Assembly: GCA_017694495.1 (NCBI GenBank)
Contig: JADIMU010000053.1
Coordinates: forward strand, 1 to 41,502
Length of the DNA stretch: 41,502 nucleotides
DNA from: Candidatus Aphodenecus pullistercoris
GTDB lineage: Bacteria; Spirochaetota; Spirochaetia; Sphaerochaetales; Sphaerochaetaceae
Direction: 5' to 3'
Every line of letters begins with the position of its first letter. Within the stretch, counting starts at the first letter, position 1. Shown piece after piece: positions 14,888 to 22,903 of the stretch. The position numbers and the translations under genes were made by a program. The notes under the pieces were generated by a model. It made no database searches. It had not been told where the DNA came from and saw only the letters and a program-made list of their open reading frames with translations.

Positions 14888-14959
14888 AGCCGGGAAAGGG
14901 AATTGAACCCTTGACCTGCTCATTACGAGTGAGCCGCTCTACCCCTGAGCTATACCGGC
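14888..14959 (-). tRNA. tRNA-Thr (CGT) with an acceptor-stem mismatch
   Basis: Anticodon stem GCTCA/TGAGC around CTCGTAA gives CGT; the D arm is GCTC/GAGC and the T arm AAGGG/CCCTT. Acceptor GCCGGTA faces TCCCGGC and pairs at six of seven positions; position 6:67 is U opposite C. CCA is not encoded. Confidence 0.9.
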
Positions 14960-15066
14960 ATTGCCTTTTCGGCTATCTCCTTCCAACATATGAAGTTGGA
15001 TGAAACTGTACCGAAGCGACGTTCATTAGTATAGAGCTTTTGACACTCTTATGGAAGGGGTTTTCG

Positions 15067-15100
15067 AAAAAAAGTCTCACTGGCCAGCGATGGAAAGACC
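15067..15100 (-). terminator. Possible terminator overlapping the end of pmbA
   Basis: Seven consecutive T follow the pmbA stop on the minus strand (15067-15073). The upstream stem, inside the last codons, is weak: AGTGAGAC pairs only with an interrupted partner. Confidence 0.35.
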
Positions 15101-16414
15101 ATCGACGAGGACACAGGGCGAGCCGCATCGGAAGCTGGAGAGCGTGACGTCGAAGACGAGATCGTCGCCCAGCGCCCTGACATCCTTCAGCAGCTGGAAG
15201 AAGTTCCCTGCGACAGTGAAGCCTTCCAGAGGTCCTCCGATGCGCCCCTCCTGGACAAGGAAGCCTGAGGACTCGATCGAAAAGTCGCCGGAGACTGGAT
15301 CCGCGCCAGCGTGGAAGCCCTTCATCTGGGTGACGTAGATGCCCTCCCCCGCTTCGAGTGCAAGTTCGTCGAGTGTCATTATCCCGGGTCTCAGGTGGAA
15401 GCTGTACGGCATGATCGCACTGCCGGCGCTGGTGAGGACGGCATTGCCCGTCGTCTCGGCACCTGCCTTCTGGGCCCATTGCCTGTTGTACAGGAGGTTC
15501 TTCAGCACTCCATCCTCGATCACAGGCTTGGTGAAGGTCGCGCTGCAATCGGCGTCGAAGCACTTCTGGGCCGGGTAGTCCGGATAGAGGGGATCGTCCA
15601 CAAGCGTGACGATCCGGCTTGCGATGCACTGGCCAAGCTTGTCCTTGTATGGCGACAGGCCATAGAAGGCTGTCCTTCCGCTGAAGGCGGACCAGAAGGT
15701 CCTGAGGAAGAGGTTGAAGCACTCGCTTGAGAAGATGACTGGCCGCTTGCCACTCGAAGTCGTACTGGCATGGAACTTCGCGGTGGCCTTGTCGACGGCC
15801 TCGCCCATGTCAGCAGAGAGGATGTCGCCTTCGAGGAAGACTGTGGCCTCCTTCGTCTGTCCTTCCTCCTTCACTACTGCGTTCGAAGCGATGTAGCTCG
15901 AGGACCACTCGTCGCTCAGAGTGAGGCCCTTGGAGTTGACGACGAGCGTCGTCTCGCTGCCGCTTGAGGCATCGCTGCCAGTGCCCTTCGAGACGCGACT
16001 GTCCTTCGCAAAGAGGGCCTTCTGTGTCTTCTCCAGCGTCGCCCTGATCTGGGCGGCGTCGAAGACAGGGCCTGGAGAAGCAGTCTTCTCGGGATACTTG
16101 TCGCCGGGTGCGTGGATCTCGGGGACATAGCCCGAGTCCGCCTCCTTGACGCGGCTCGCCTGGCTGGCCCTCTCGACGAGAACGGGCAGGTCATCGATGT
16201 CGACCCTGTCGCTCGAGGCTGTGCCCTCACGCCCATCGATGATGACGCGGATGACGATACTTCCGTCGATGGAAGAGGAGAACTCGACGAGCTCGTCGTC
16301 GATCATGCTGGCCGAGACGGATGTGGCATGGCCGACGACCACTTCCCAGTCCTCGATGCCACAAGCGCGGCATGCGGTCTCCATGGCCGCTTTGAGAGTC
16401 TTCACGTCAATCAT
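15077..16414 (-). CDS. pmbA: TldE/PmbA metalloprotease subunit
   Basis: A 445-residue TldE (PmbA) subunit. TldD and TldE form a heterodimeric protease that trims unfolded peptides and, in E. coli, matures microcin B17 and degrades CcdA. TldE lacks the zinc site and shapes the chamber. Family features include DDELVEFSSSIDGSIVIRV near the N-terminus, a central SSECFNLFLRTF region and the C-terminal GGPLEGFTVAGNFFQLL block. Two adjacent ATGs occur at 16417 and 16414; GGAGG is better spaced for 16414. The start overlaps the tldD stop, so the subunits are coupled one-to-one. It is the last gene of the four-gene DUF368 operon. Confidence 0.9.
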   Translation of the reverse strand: MIDVKTLKAAMETACRACGIEDWEVVVGHATSVSASMIDDELVEFSSSIDGSIVIRVIIDGREGTASSDRVDIDDLPVLVERASQASRVKEADSGYVPEIHAPGDKYPEKTASPGPVFDAAQIRATLEKTQKALFAKDSRVSKGTGSDASSGSETTLVVNSKGLTLSDEWSSSYIASNAVVKEEGQTKEATVFLEGDILSADMGEAVDKATAKFHASTTSSGKRPVIFSSECFNLFLRTFWSAFSGRTAFYGLSPYKDKLGQCIASRIVTLVDDPLYPDYPAQKCFDADCSATFTKPVIEDGVLKNLLYNRQWAQKAGAETTGNAVLTSAGSAIMPYSFHLRPGIMTLDELALEAGEGIYVTQMKGFHAGADPVSGDFSIESSGFLVQEGRIGGPLEGFTVAGNFFQLLKDVRALGDDLVFDVTLSSFRCGSPCVLVDGLSIAGQ

Positions 16415-17802
16415 CATCTTCCTCCCACTGTGATCTTCGAGACGCGGATCAGAGGCTGGCCGACATCGGTCGGAATGCTTCCCGATGAGGAGCCGCACAT
16501 GCCCTGCCCCGTCTGCATGTCGCGTCCCACCATGTCGATGTCCATGAGGATCTGGCTGCCACGGCCGATCAGGCTGGCACCGCGCACCGCCTTGCCGATC
16601 TTTCCATCCTTGACGAGGTAGGCCTCGGTGACCGCGAAGTTGAACTCGCCTGTGACAGGATTCACGGATCCTCCTCCCATCTTCGCGCAGTACAGGCCGT
16701 TGTCGATGCTCGCGATGATGTCCTCATCGCTGTCCTCTCCCGGTGCTATGAAGGTATTGGTCATGCGGCTTGTAGGCGTGAAGGAATAGCTCTGGCGGCG
16801 GGCCGAGCCGCTGGATGGCTCACCCATCCTGCGTCCGTTGAAGCGGTCCACCATGTAGCGCTTGAGGATGCCATTCTCGATGAGGACCTTGCGCTGTGTC
16901 GGTGTGCCTTCGTCGTCGATGTTCAAGCTGCCCCAGGCGTTGGGAATCGTTCCGTCATCGATTGCCGTGACGCACTCGTTCGCGATCTTCTGGCCCTTCT
17001 TTCCAGCGAACTCGGACAGTCCGTAGGCGACGCTCGTCGCCTCGAGGGAGTGTCCGCAGGACTCGTGGAAGATGACGCCTCCGAAACCGTTCTCGATCGC
17101 GACAGGATAGACGCCCGAGTCGATGTAACCCGCCTCGATGTTGACGACGGCCTGACGGGCGGCCTCGGTGCCGATCTCCTCTGGCGTCATGACGGATGTG
17201 AACATCTCGAGGCCCATGCGGCGTCCTGGAGAGCATGATCCCGTCTGGCTCTCGCCGTTTCGGCTCGCGACCGCGCTTGCCGCCATACGGGTGCGGATCT
17301 GCCTGTCACCAGTGAGAAGGCCATCACTGTTGGCGACGAGGATCTTCCTGTCCACATCGATCAAGGAGCCTGTAACCTGGCTGACGAGTGGACTGTAGGC
17401 CTTCGCCGAAGAAAGGGCACGACCAAGCAGCTCGACCTTGTCTGCCAGCGGCACACAGGATGGGACGATCTCTATTCTGTGGATGTTCGTGTTGACGCGC
17501 TCTGTCAGCCTGATTGGAGGCAGGATTCGACTGGAATCTCCGATTACGGCGGCGACGGACCTGGCTGCGCTGAGAACTGCATCCTCGCTCAGGTCGCTGG
17601 ATGAGGCGCTGGCGCTCTGCAAGCCCCTGTAGGCCCTGATGCCCACGCCACTGACAAGATGGGAGCCGACAGAGTCGACCTTGCCATCGACCATGGAGAT
17701 GCTGTTGTTCAGGCTCTCCTCGACGAAGACCTCGGCGAAGTCGGCCCCAGTCGAGAGGGCCGCATCCAGGGCCTTTATGATCAGCGATTCCTTCATAAGC
17801 AT
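16414..17802 (-). CDS. tldD: TldD metalloprotease catalytic subunit
   Basis: A 462-residue catalytic partner of TldE/PmbA. The zinc motif is HESCGH, a HExxxH motif, in VIFHESCGHSLEA, and the metal-binding Cys lies in the C-terminal GMCGSSSG segment. The N-terminal region has the family EVFVEESLNNSISMVDGKVD substrate-channel strand. The ATG at 17802 has AGGAGG seven bases upstream and gives MLMKES. It overlaps the end of the NimA-like gene by ten bases. No RiPP-type precursor peptide was seen nearby, so a general peptide-degradation role is more likely here. Confidence 0.93.
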   Translation of the reverse strand: MLMKESLIIKALDAALSTGADFAEVFVEESLNNSISMVDGKVDSVGSHLVSGVGIRAYRGLQSASASSSDLSEDAVLSAARSVAAVIGDSSRILPPIRLTERVNTNIHRIEIVPSCVPLADKVELLGRALSSAKAYSPLVSQVTGSLIDVDRKILVANSDGLLTGDRQIRTRMAASAVASRNGESQTGSCSPGRRMGLEMFTSVMTPEEIGTEAARQAVVNIEAGYIDSGVYPVAIENGFGGVIFHESCGHSLEATSVAYGLSEFAGKKGQKIANECVTAIDDGTIPNAWGSLNIDDEGTPTQRKVLIENGILKRYMVDRFNGRRMGEPSSGSARRQSYSFTPTSRMTNTFIAPGEDSDEDIIASIDNGLYCAKMGGGSVNPVTGEFNFAVTEAYLVKDGKIGKAVRGASLIGRGSQILMDIDMVGRDMQTGQGMCGSSSGSIPTDVGQPLIRVSKITVGGR

Positions 17803-18290
17803 CCGTGCGCCTCCTTCCAGCCTCTTGTCGCCTTGCATGTGAGCTCAGCCACCTCGATCTTGTAGACGAGGATGGCTTTCATTGCCCTGCGGTCGAAGTC
17901 GAAGTCCCCTCGTCCATAGTGGTCCATAAGAAGGACGAGGCAGCGCTCACGCTCAGCCTCATCCTCGACGATGGCGATCTTCCCATGCCCGATGATGGAC
18001 GCATAGTCCATGTTGCATGTGCCCTTCTCATGGTCCAGGAAGAGGCGGCTTGAGCCTTCAAGCTCGAAGGTGCACATTCCATTCATCCCAATGAGCTCTG
18101 CAAGGTGTCCATGCCTGTTCTTATGGATGTAGAAGAATCGCTTGTCATCCTTCTTCTCGTAGCCGAAGCACAGGGGAACGATGTAAGGCGAATCTCCATC
18201 GGCCAGGGCAAGCCTTATGACCTGGCTGTCCCTGATACACTCTTCGATGACGCGCTCGTCTGCGCTGCTGTCCCTGTCAATCCGTCTCAA
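17793..18290 (-). CDS. NimA-like pyridoxamine 5'-phosphate oxidase family flavoprotein
   Basis: A 165-residue split-barrel flavin-binding protein. It begins MRRIDRD and contains VIRLAL, PYIVPLCFGYE and FFYIHKNRHGHLAELI, the order seen in the NimA/5-nitroimidazole reductase-like branch of the pyridoxamine phosphate oxidase superfamily. The conserved His of that branch is present (YIH). Members bind FMN or haem and reduce small molecules; few have known substrates. It overlaps the DUF368 gene by 14 bases upstream and tldD by ten downstream. A role in nitro-compound resistance cannot be claimed from sequence alone. Confidence 0.8.
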   Translation of the reverse strand: MRRIDRDSSADERVIEECIRDSQVIRLALADGDSPYIVPLCFGYEKKDDKRFFYIHKNRHGHLAELIGMNGMCTFELEGSSRLFLDHEKGTCNMDYASIIGHGKIAIVEDEAERERCLVLLMDHYGRGDFDFDRRAMKAILVYKIEVAELTCKATRGWKEAHGCL

Positions 18291-19101
18291 GGTCGGCCTC
18301 CCTCTTCGAAACGAAGAAAATTATGACGAAGCCCAAGGCGAAGAAGAGGATCGAGAGCGGAATCTCCCAGCCCTCCGGATGGCCCGGGTAGACCGTGTAG
18401 ACGCTGCCGAGCAGGAAGCCCATGATCATGCTGTAGGTCAGCTGTGGGAAACGTTGCATGCATATTTCCAGGACCCTGGTGAGGAGTATGACGCCCAGGA
18501 CGAAGCCGAGGACGAAGGGCACGAGGGCCAGGATATCCAGATTCGAGATGGCGAGCATGATGTAGTCGTATGTGCCCAGGACGAGCAGCAGGTAGCTCGT
18601 GCTGATGCCTGGCAGGATGAAGCCGATTGCGACGACGACGCCTGTGACGATCTGCAGCATGAAGGTCGAGAAGTTCATCGTGAGCGTCGTCTCCCCTTCT
18701 CCACCCATCGGAGGCAGATAGGCCATGGAGACGACTATCGCGAGGCCGATGATGAAGCTCAGGACAAGCTTCCAGTCGACTCTGTGTATCTCGGCCTTCT
18801 TGATGAGCATTGGAACGGAGCCGAAGACGAGACCGAAGAAGAAGAACATTGAGACGACGGGAAAGAGCGTGATGATGTTAGTGATCGGGCCTGCGCACAG
18901 CACGATGCCGAGCAGGGCCGGAATGCCGAAGCTGAGAAGATAGAGGGCATTGCCCTTCCAGTCCTTGAAGAAGGAGCTTATTGAACTGATGAGGCGGTCG
19001 TAGATGCCGAGGATCATGGCCATCGAGCCGCCCGAGACTCCAGGGACCATCATGGTGCTTCCGACCACGAAGCCCTTGATCATTACTCTAGGGGAAACCA
19101 T
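18277..19101 (-). CDS. DUF368 polyprenyl-phosphate transporter (PopT-like)
   Basis: A 274-residue polytopic membrane protein with about eight hydrophobic segments. The N-terminus has GFVVGSTMMVPGVSGGSMAMILGIYD, the DUF368 signature, repeated in part as GFILPGISTSYLLLVLGTYD in the second half; this is the internal duplication typical of the family. DUF368 proteins have been shown in other bacteria to return undecaprenyl phosphate to the cytoplasmic face, recycling the carrier for peptidoglycan. The start at 19101 has no Shine-Dalgarno; a TATCTT hexamer lies six bases before it, suggesting a leaderless mRNA. It leads an operon with the flavoprotein, tldD and pmbA. Confidence 0.88.
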   Translation of the reverse strand: MVSPRVMIKGFVVGSTMMVPGVSGGSMAMILGIYDRLISSISSFFKDWKGNALYLLSFGIPALLGIVLCAGPITNIITLFPVVSMFFFFGLVFGSVPMLIKKAEIHRVDWKLVLSFIIGLAIVVSMAYLPPMGGEGETTLTMNFSTFMLQIVTGVVVAIGFILPGISTSYLLLVLGTYDYIMLAISNLDILALVPFVLGFVLGVILLTRVLEICMQRFPQLTYSMIMGFLLGSVYTVYPGHPEGWEIPLSILFFALGFVIIFFVSKREADLETD

Positions 19102-19107
19102 GGGCCA

Positions 19108-19136
19108 AAGATAGCATGAATGGAAGAGAGGGGAAA
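19108..19136 (-). promoter_or_regulatory. Putative promoter of the DUF368 operon
   Basis: On the minus strand TTTCCC, a 17-base spacer and TATCTT preceded by GC, with six bases to the ATG. The predicted RNA start would be at or next to the start codon. Confidence 0.5.
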
Positions 19137-19137
19137 C

Positions 19138-19178
19138 AAAAAATCAAGGCCCATGCCGGTAAAATCGCATGGGCCTTG
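19138..19178 (-). terminator. Intrinsic terminator after the outer-membrane protein gene
   Basis: Perfect 12-base arms CAAGGCCCATGC/GCATGGGCCTTG (19145-19156, 19167-19178) with a ten-base loop, followed on the minus strand by ATTTTTTGTTT. It separates the barrel/lipoprotein operon from the DUF368 operon on the same strand. Confidence 0.88.
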
Positions 19179-19196
19179 GATTGAAGCGTAGAAGTA

Positions 19197-20498
19197 TCAG
19201 CGCTCCCAGAGGATGTTGAATCTGATTGTCAGGGCATCCACATCCTTTCCACCGAGGACATCACCGAACTCGTTCCAGTAGTAGGAGGCCTCGAGGTGGA
19301 TCACATTGAAGAGGTTGATGCCGGCACCAAGTGAGACATAACCGCTGTTGAGACCACCGCGCAGCTCAAGGAACTTGAAGAACTGGAGCTCGGCACCGAC
19401 CTTCAGGCGTGACAGGAAGCTGTTCGTCGAAAGGTTCTCGAAGAGACCAACGACGTCGACGACATCAATTGCGACCGTCGGGTCGATGAGCCACTCCCAG
19501 CCACCAAGGTCAGGCGACCAGCCGAAGCCGACCGAGTAGCAGAAGGGCGTCTCGGCGACAAAGGAAGTCGGTCCAGTGAACACGTTCTCGAAGACGCCCA
19601 TCGGGTCGTCGATGAAGTTCTCGTAGCTGTCCTGGAAGACATAGTTGTAGCCGCCGTTGACGAGCTGGATGTTCGAGACGACGTTGGCGATCGTGAAGCC
19701 GAAGGGCATATTGATGTTCAGGCCGACGGTCAAAGGCACGGCCCAGCCGATGGCGATGGGCTTGGTGATGAAGAGGGACGCCGGGTCGAAGTTCTCATCC
19801 GCACTATTGAAGCTGTCAAGGGCATCCATGGCGTTGAAGGATTGCATGAAGGCCCTCATCTGAAGGGCGGCGCTGACACCGACATCGATGTTGAAGGCCT
19901 TGTCGCGCATGAACCTGATGCCGATGCCCATCGTGGCGGCGACATCGACCTGCGGGATGACCTGGAGGTCTGCAGTACCACCGTTGAATGGAACATAGGT
20001 GTTGAGGTTGACCTGGCTGTCCACAGCGAAGGCGAAGCGACCGGCCTTGAAGCCGACTCCAGCATCGACTGTGGCCAGTTTGTTGTTGCCGGACGCACCG
20101 AGGACTCCGATGACGCCGGGAAGGAGCTCACCGGTGAGATAGTCCATATCGGTGATGGAGTTGGGATCGTTGATCACATTCTCCAGCAGTCCAGTGTCGA
20201 CATAGGCGTCCTTGATGTTGTAAAGGGTCACTGCGACATTAGGCGTGTTGAAGACGAGGCCCTTGGCACCCAGGCTTGCCGGGTTGATGTACAGCGAGTC
20301 CTGGTTGTTGAAGACGGCCAGTCCTGCCCCACCCATGGCGCTGATGCGTGCGCTGGTCTTGGTGAAGGTCGACGAGAGGACGTTGTCATACTTGTCCTGC
20401 GTCGGCGGCGTGAAATCTTCAGGCTTTTCCTGATCGGTCGCGAAAAGTGCGCCGACTGTGCAAAGGGCGATGATAAGTACAATTGCAAACTTCTTCAT
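19197..20498 (-). CDS. Outer-membrane beta-barrel protein (FadL/OMPP1-like)
   Basis: A 433-residue exported protein. It has a signal peptide MKKFAIVLIIALCTVGALFA with likely cleavage near residue 20. A segment SARISAMGGAGLAVFNNQDSLYINPASL then matches the start of FadL/PorV/OMPP1-type barrels (small-residue plug, then an N-P-A turn). The rest alternates hydrophobic and polar residues as amphipathic strands and ends TIRFNILWER; a terminal aromatic strand is usual for barrels. It probably sits in the outer membrane and passes hydrophobic molecules or scaffolds lipoproteins, by family analogy only. GAGGGGG precedes the ATG at 20498, 11 bases after the lipoprotein stop, so the two form one operon. 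Confidence 0.75.
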   Translation of the reverse strand: MKKFAIVLIIALCTVGALFATDQEKPEDFTPPTQDKYDNVLSSTFTKTSARISAMGGAGLAVFNNQDSLYINPASLGAKGLVFNTPNVAVTLYNIKDAYVDTGLLENVINDPNSITDMDYLTGELLPGVIGVLGASGNNKLATVDAGVGFKAGRFAFAVDSQVNLNTYVPFNGGTADLQVIPQVDVAATMGIGIRFMRDKAFNIDVGVSAALQMRAFMQSFNAMDALDSFNSADENFDPASLFITKPIAIGWAVPLTVGLNINMPFGFTIANVVSNIQLVNGGYNYVFQDSYENFIDDPMGVFENVFTGPTSFVAETPFCYSVGFGWSPDLGGWEWLIDPTVAIDVVDVVGLFENLSTNSFLSRLKVGAELQFFKFLELRGGLNSGYVSLGAGINLFNVIHLEASYYWNEFGDVLGGKDVDALTIRFNILWER

Positions 20499-20509
20499 TC
20501 CACACCCCC

Positions 20510-22447
20510 TCAGTTCGTCTCTTCAAGGATTGAAGGCATGAGGTAAGTCTTGGCCCCATCGAGCTTCGAATACCCGTCCCACATGTTCTGGTACATCTCT
20601 TTGACAGCTTCCTTCATTGAATTGAAGGGAATATCACCAGTGTCACCAGTGTCGACCTGGAACATGCTCATGATGGTCTCGAGGTCGAAGCCTCCGACAA
20701 GCATCATCTTGTCAAGGACACCAGCCTTGTAGTAGAGCATGTCGTCCACATCACCCTCACTCATCGTATTATGAAGAGTGACTTTAGGACTGTTGTCGAA
20801 GCCAATGTGTCCGCTGAAGAGGATTTCAGCAAGATAGCGCCATCCATACTCTGAAGCAATACTATTGATATCAAGTCCGAAAGCATCGAGCAAAGATTTC
20901 TGGAGATAGATGCAAGTCTCGTTTTCGACAACACTGTCAGGCTCACTGATCCACGGGTTGATTCTCAGGAAATCGTTGAGCGTGGCAACAAAGTTGAAAT
21001 TATCATTAGCCTTGTCGTCAACCAGAGCGAAGAGGTTGCTCAGCACTGTCGCAAGAGCATAGTCGATTGCTGAGTTCGGCGTCGCCTTGTACTGGTCGAT
21101 GAGGAAGGAGTACTCGGAGTAAGATGTGTCATCATTAGGCTCAGGAACGACAGAGTAGATGATGTCGTAGGCTGAGCTCAGCATGCGGTATGCCTCGATG
21201 CGGCTGTTGAAGACCTTCTCAGTGACCTTATAGATGCCATTGTCCTTGGTCGCACCGAAGAGGCCTTCAAGACCATCACCTACAGCCTCCATGCTGGCAT
21301 TGTAAATTCTGATTGTGTCATTTCTGGTCTCATCGGTATCATTTTCATTGAATTCAAGGACCTTACCCAGCTTGTAAACTGCAATCGCACCAGCTGTGGA
21401 ACTTTCGTACTCAGTGACTGTACCATCAGTACCAACAACTACATACACCAGCTCAGGACCATTGGTCGTAGGAGTACCATCCTTAGTTTTATCCCCAGTC
21501 TTATCACCAGCAGTTCTTGCGAAGGACCTTGTGGCAGGCTCGCCTTCAGTACCGCTGCTGCTGTCACCGGAAGGAATCAGGCCCATGATGCTTCCAAGCA
21601 TGTCGGAGATGATGTCGAAGTCACCGGAGAGCGCCTTCGATGTGTTCGACAGCGTGACGGCATCGTTGATCAGGGTTTTGACGGGATCAAGCTCGAGAGG
21701 ATTGGCATTCTGATTCGTCCTCATTTCAGAAGCGACCTGGGCGGCTGTTGCGACCAGGTTCGTGATCATCTGGGTCTGGACGACATCAGCCTTCGTGATG
21801 TTTTTTCCATCTCCAGAGACCTTGGAGTCGAGTATACTCTGCAGCGAGCTGAGCGACTCGACAATGCCCTGGACAGTGGGATACTCAGTGTTGCCAAGCT
21901 TTTGTGTGACCGTATTGATCATAGCGCTGGCGAGGGCCATGGATCCCTTGGCGGCAGACTGCTGGCTCTCGTTGGCAGCTTCCTGCATGGTCTCGACGAA
22001 GACATCGCGCTGGGCACCATTGAGCGAGCTGTTGATGTTCGCCATGAAGTTGTTCTTCTCGGTTCCTGTCATGGTCGCAAGGACACCACCCTTGACGGCA
22101 GTCTCCTGCTCATCGGTAAGTGTGATAGTAATATCAGTCAGAGAACCGGTGGCACTCTTCAGAGCATCCGTCGCCTGCTTGATCGCGTAGAGGCCGGAAT
22201 CCTTACCAACACTGCTGAGGTCCAGCTCGTTGCTATCTTCATTCACAAGACCGTCTGTGTATTCCGGCTTGATGTTCGTAATCGCATCATTGACAGCATT
22301 TACGTTCGTCGTGTCAGCCTCGGTCCAGCCCCACTCGATGTACTTGTTGCCCCTGAGGGCGTCAAGCGCCTGGTCGAGCGTGCAGGAGGAAAGGACGAAC
22401 AGCATGACGAGGCATACTGTCAGCACGTTCACAATCGTTTTCTTCAT
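20510..22447 (-). CDS. Large lipoprotein of unknown function
   Basis: A 645-residue protein. Residues 1-22 form a lipoprotein signal with lipobox LSSC (Cys22), so it is anchored to a membrane. The first half to about 290 is rich in Ala, Ser, Thr, Asn and Gln and looks helical. A low-complexity linker at about 295-335 contains a short repeat GDKTGDKTKDGT, and a second domain runs to LMPSILEETN. The DNA is clearly richer in A and T than its neighbours, especially near 20800-21450. GGGGAAGG serves the ATG at 22447. It is co-transcribed with the barrel protein, suggesting a shared envelope role. I recognise no family. Confidence 0.8.
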   Translation of the reverse strand: MKKTIVNVLTVCLVMLFVLSSCTLDQALDALRGNKYIEWGWTEADTTNVNAVNDAITNIKPEYTDGLVNEDSNELDLSSVGKDSGLYAIKQATDALKSATGSLTDITITLTDEQETAVKGGVLATMTGTEKNNFMANINSSLNGAQRDVFVETMQEAANESQQSAAKGSMALASAMINTVTQKLGNTEYPTVQGIVESLSSLQSILDSKVSGDGKNITKADVVQTQMITNLVATAAQVASEMRTNQNANPLELDPVKTLINDAVTLSNTSKALSGDFDIISDMLGSIMGLIPSGDSSSGTEGEPATRSFARTAGDKTGDKTKDGTPTTNGPELVYVVVGTDGTVTEYESSTAGAIAVYKLGKVLEFNENDTDETRNDTIRIYNASMEAVGDGLEGLFGATKDNGIYKVTEKVFNSRIEAYRMLSSAYDIIYSVVPEPNDDTSYSEYSFLIDQYKATPNSAIDYALATVLSNLFALVDDKANDNFNFVATLNDFLRINPWISEPDSVVENETCIYLQKSLLDAFGLDINSIASEYGWRYLAEILFSGHIGFDNSPKVTLHNTMSEGDVDDMLYYKAGVLDKMMLVGGFDLETIMSMFQVDTGDTGDIPFNSMKEAVKEMYQNMWDGYSKLDGAKTYLMPSILEETN

Positions 22448-22572
22448 AGAAACCTTCCCCTGTTTTTCCCCAAAAATTGGAAAGTCTTTTCGACGATGTC
22501 AGAGGCCCTTGCGGGTCTCTCTTTCACCTTCACACAACATTAAACAACATTTCTCCAGGAAAGTCACACTCG
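22448..22572. other. Intergenic region with a hairpin at 22501-22520
   Basis: AGAGGCCC-TTGC-GGGTCTCT forms an eight-pair stem with one G-U. No T tract follows on either strand, so it is more likely in the lipoprotein leader than a terminator. No convincing promoter was picked out here. Confidence 0.35.
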
Positions 22573-22851
22573 TCAGCGGTGCGAATTGAGTATTTCCTGT
22601 ATTTTCCTCGCCTTCGTCTCCTCGTCGTACTGCTCGAGGGTCCGGATCTCGGCGTCAAGGGCGCTGAAGTCGTACATGTCCTCCATCTGGTAGTCGAGGA
22701 CTTTGGCAAGCTTGTAGGCAAGCGAGAGCGAGGGGCTGAATGTCCCCTTCTCCACCGCTATGATCGTCTGCCTTGAAACGTTGCAGCAGTAGGCGAGCTC
22801 GTTCTGCGTCATCCTACGCTTCTTGCGAAGCGCCTTGATCAGATTATCCAT
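22573..22851 (-). CDS. XRE-family helix-turn-helix regulator (92 aa)
   Basis: A compact 92-residue regulator. The N-terminal HTH reads MDNLIKALRKKRRMTQNELAYCCNVSRQTIIAVEKG, followed by SLSLAYKLAKVLDYQMEDMYDF, the pattern of small YgzD-like XRE proteins. A charged C-terminal helix (residues 70-92) may dimerise. The ATG at 22851 has no Shine-Dalgarno. A TTGACA - N17 - AAGACT promoter ends six bases before it, so the mRNA may be leaderless. A 10-base perfect palindrome, AGACTAGTCT, overlaps that -10, a natural site for self-repression. A longer in-frame start at 22926 would run through the promoter and the ppdK terminator and is rejected. The target is unknown; the lipoprotein operon is downstream. 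Confidence 0.82.
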   Translation of the reverse strand: MDNLIKALRKKRRMTQNELAYCCNVSRQTIIAVEKGTFSPSLSLAYKLAKVLDYQMEDMYDFSALDAEIRTLEQYDEETKARKIQEILNSHR

Positions 22852-22852
22852 G

Positions 22853-22898
22853 AGACTAGTCTTGTCCCCTTTCTGCGTTTTGTCAAGGACATTTGACA
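22853..22898 (-). promoter_or_regulatory. Promoter and dyads of the XRE regulator gene
   Basis: On the minus strand TTGACA (22881-22886), a 17-base spacer and AAGACT (22858-22863). The palindrome AGACTAGTCT covers the -10 (22853-22862), and TGTCAA-N6-TTGACA (22881-22898) covers the -35. Both are candidate operators. Confidence 0.5.
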
Positions 22899-22903
22899 GC
22901 AAG

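Noticed and set aside
22501-22520. Terminator of the XRE gene
   Set aside because: A good stem but no T tract on the minus strand; kept only as a leader hairpin.
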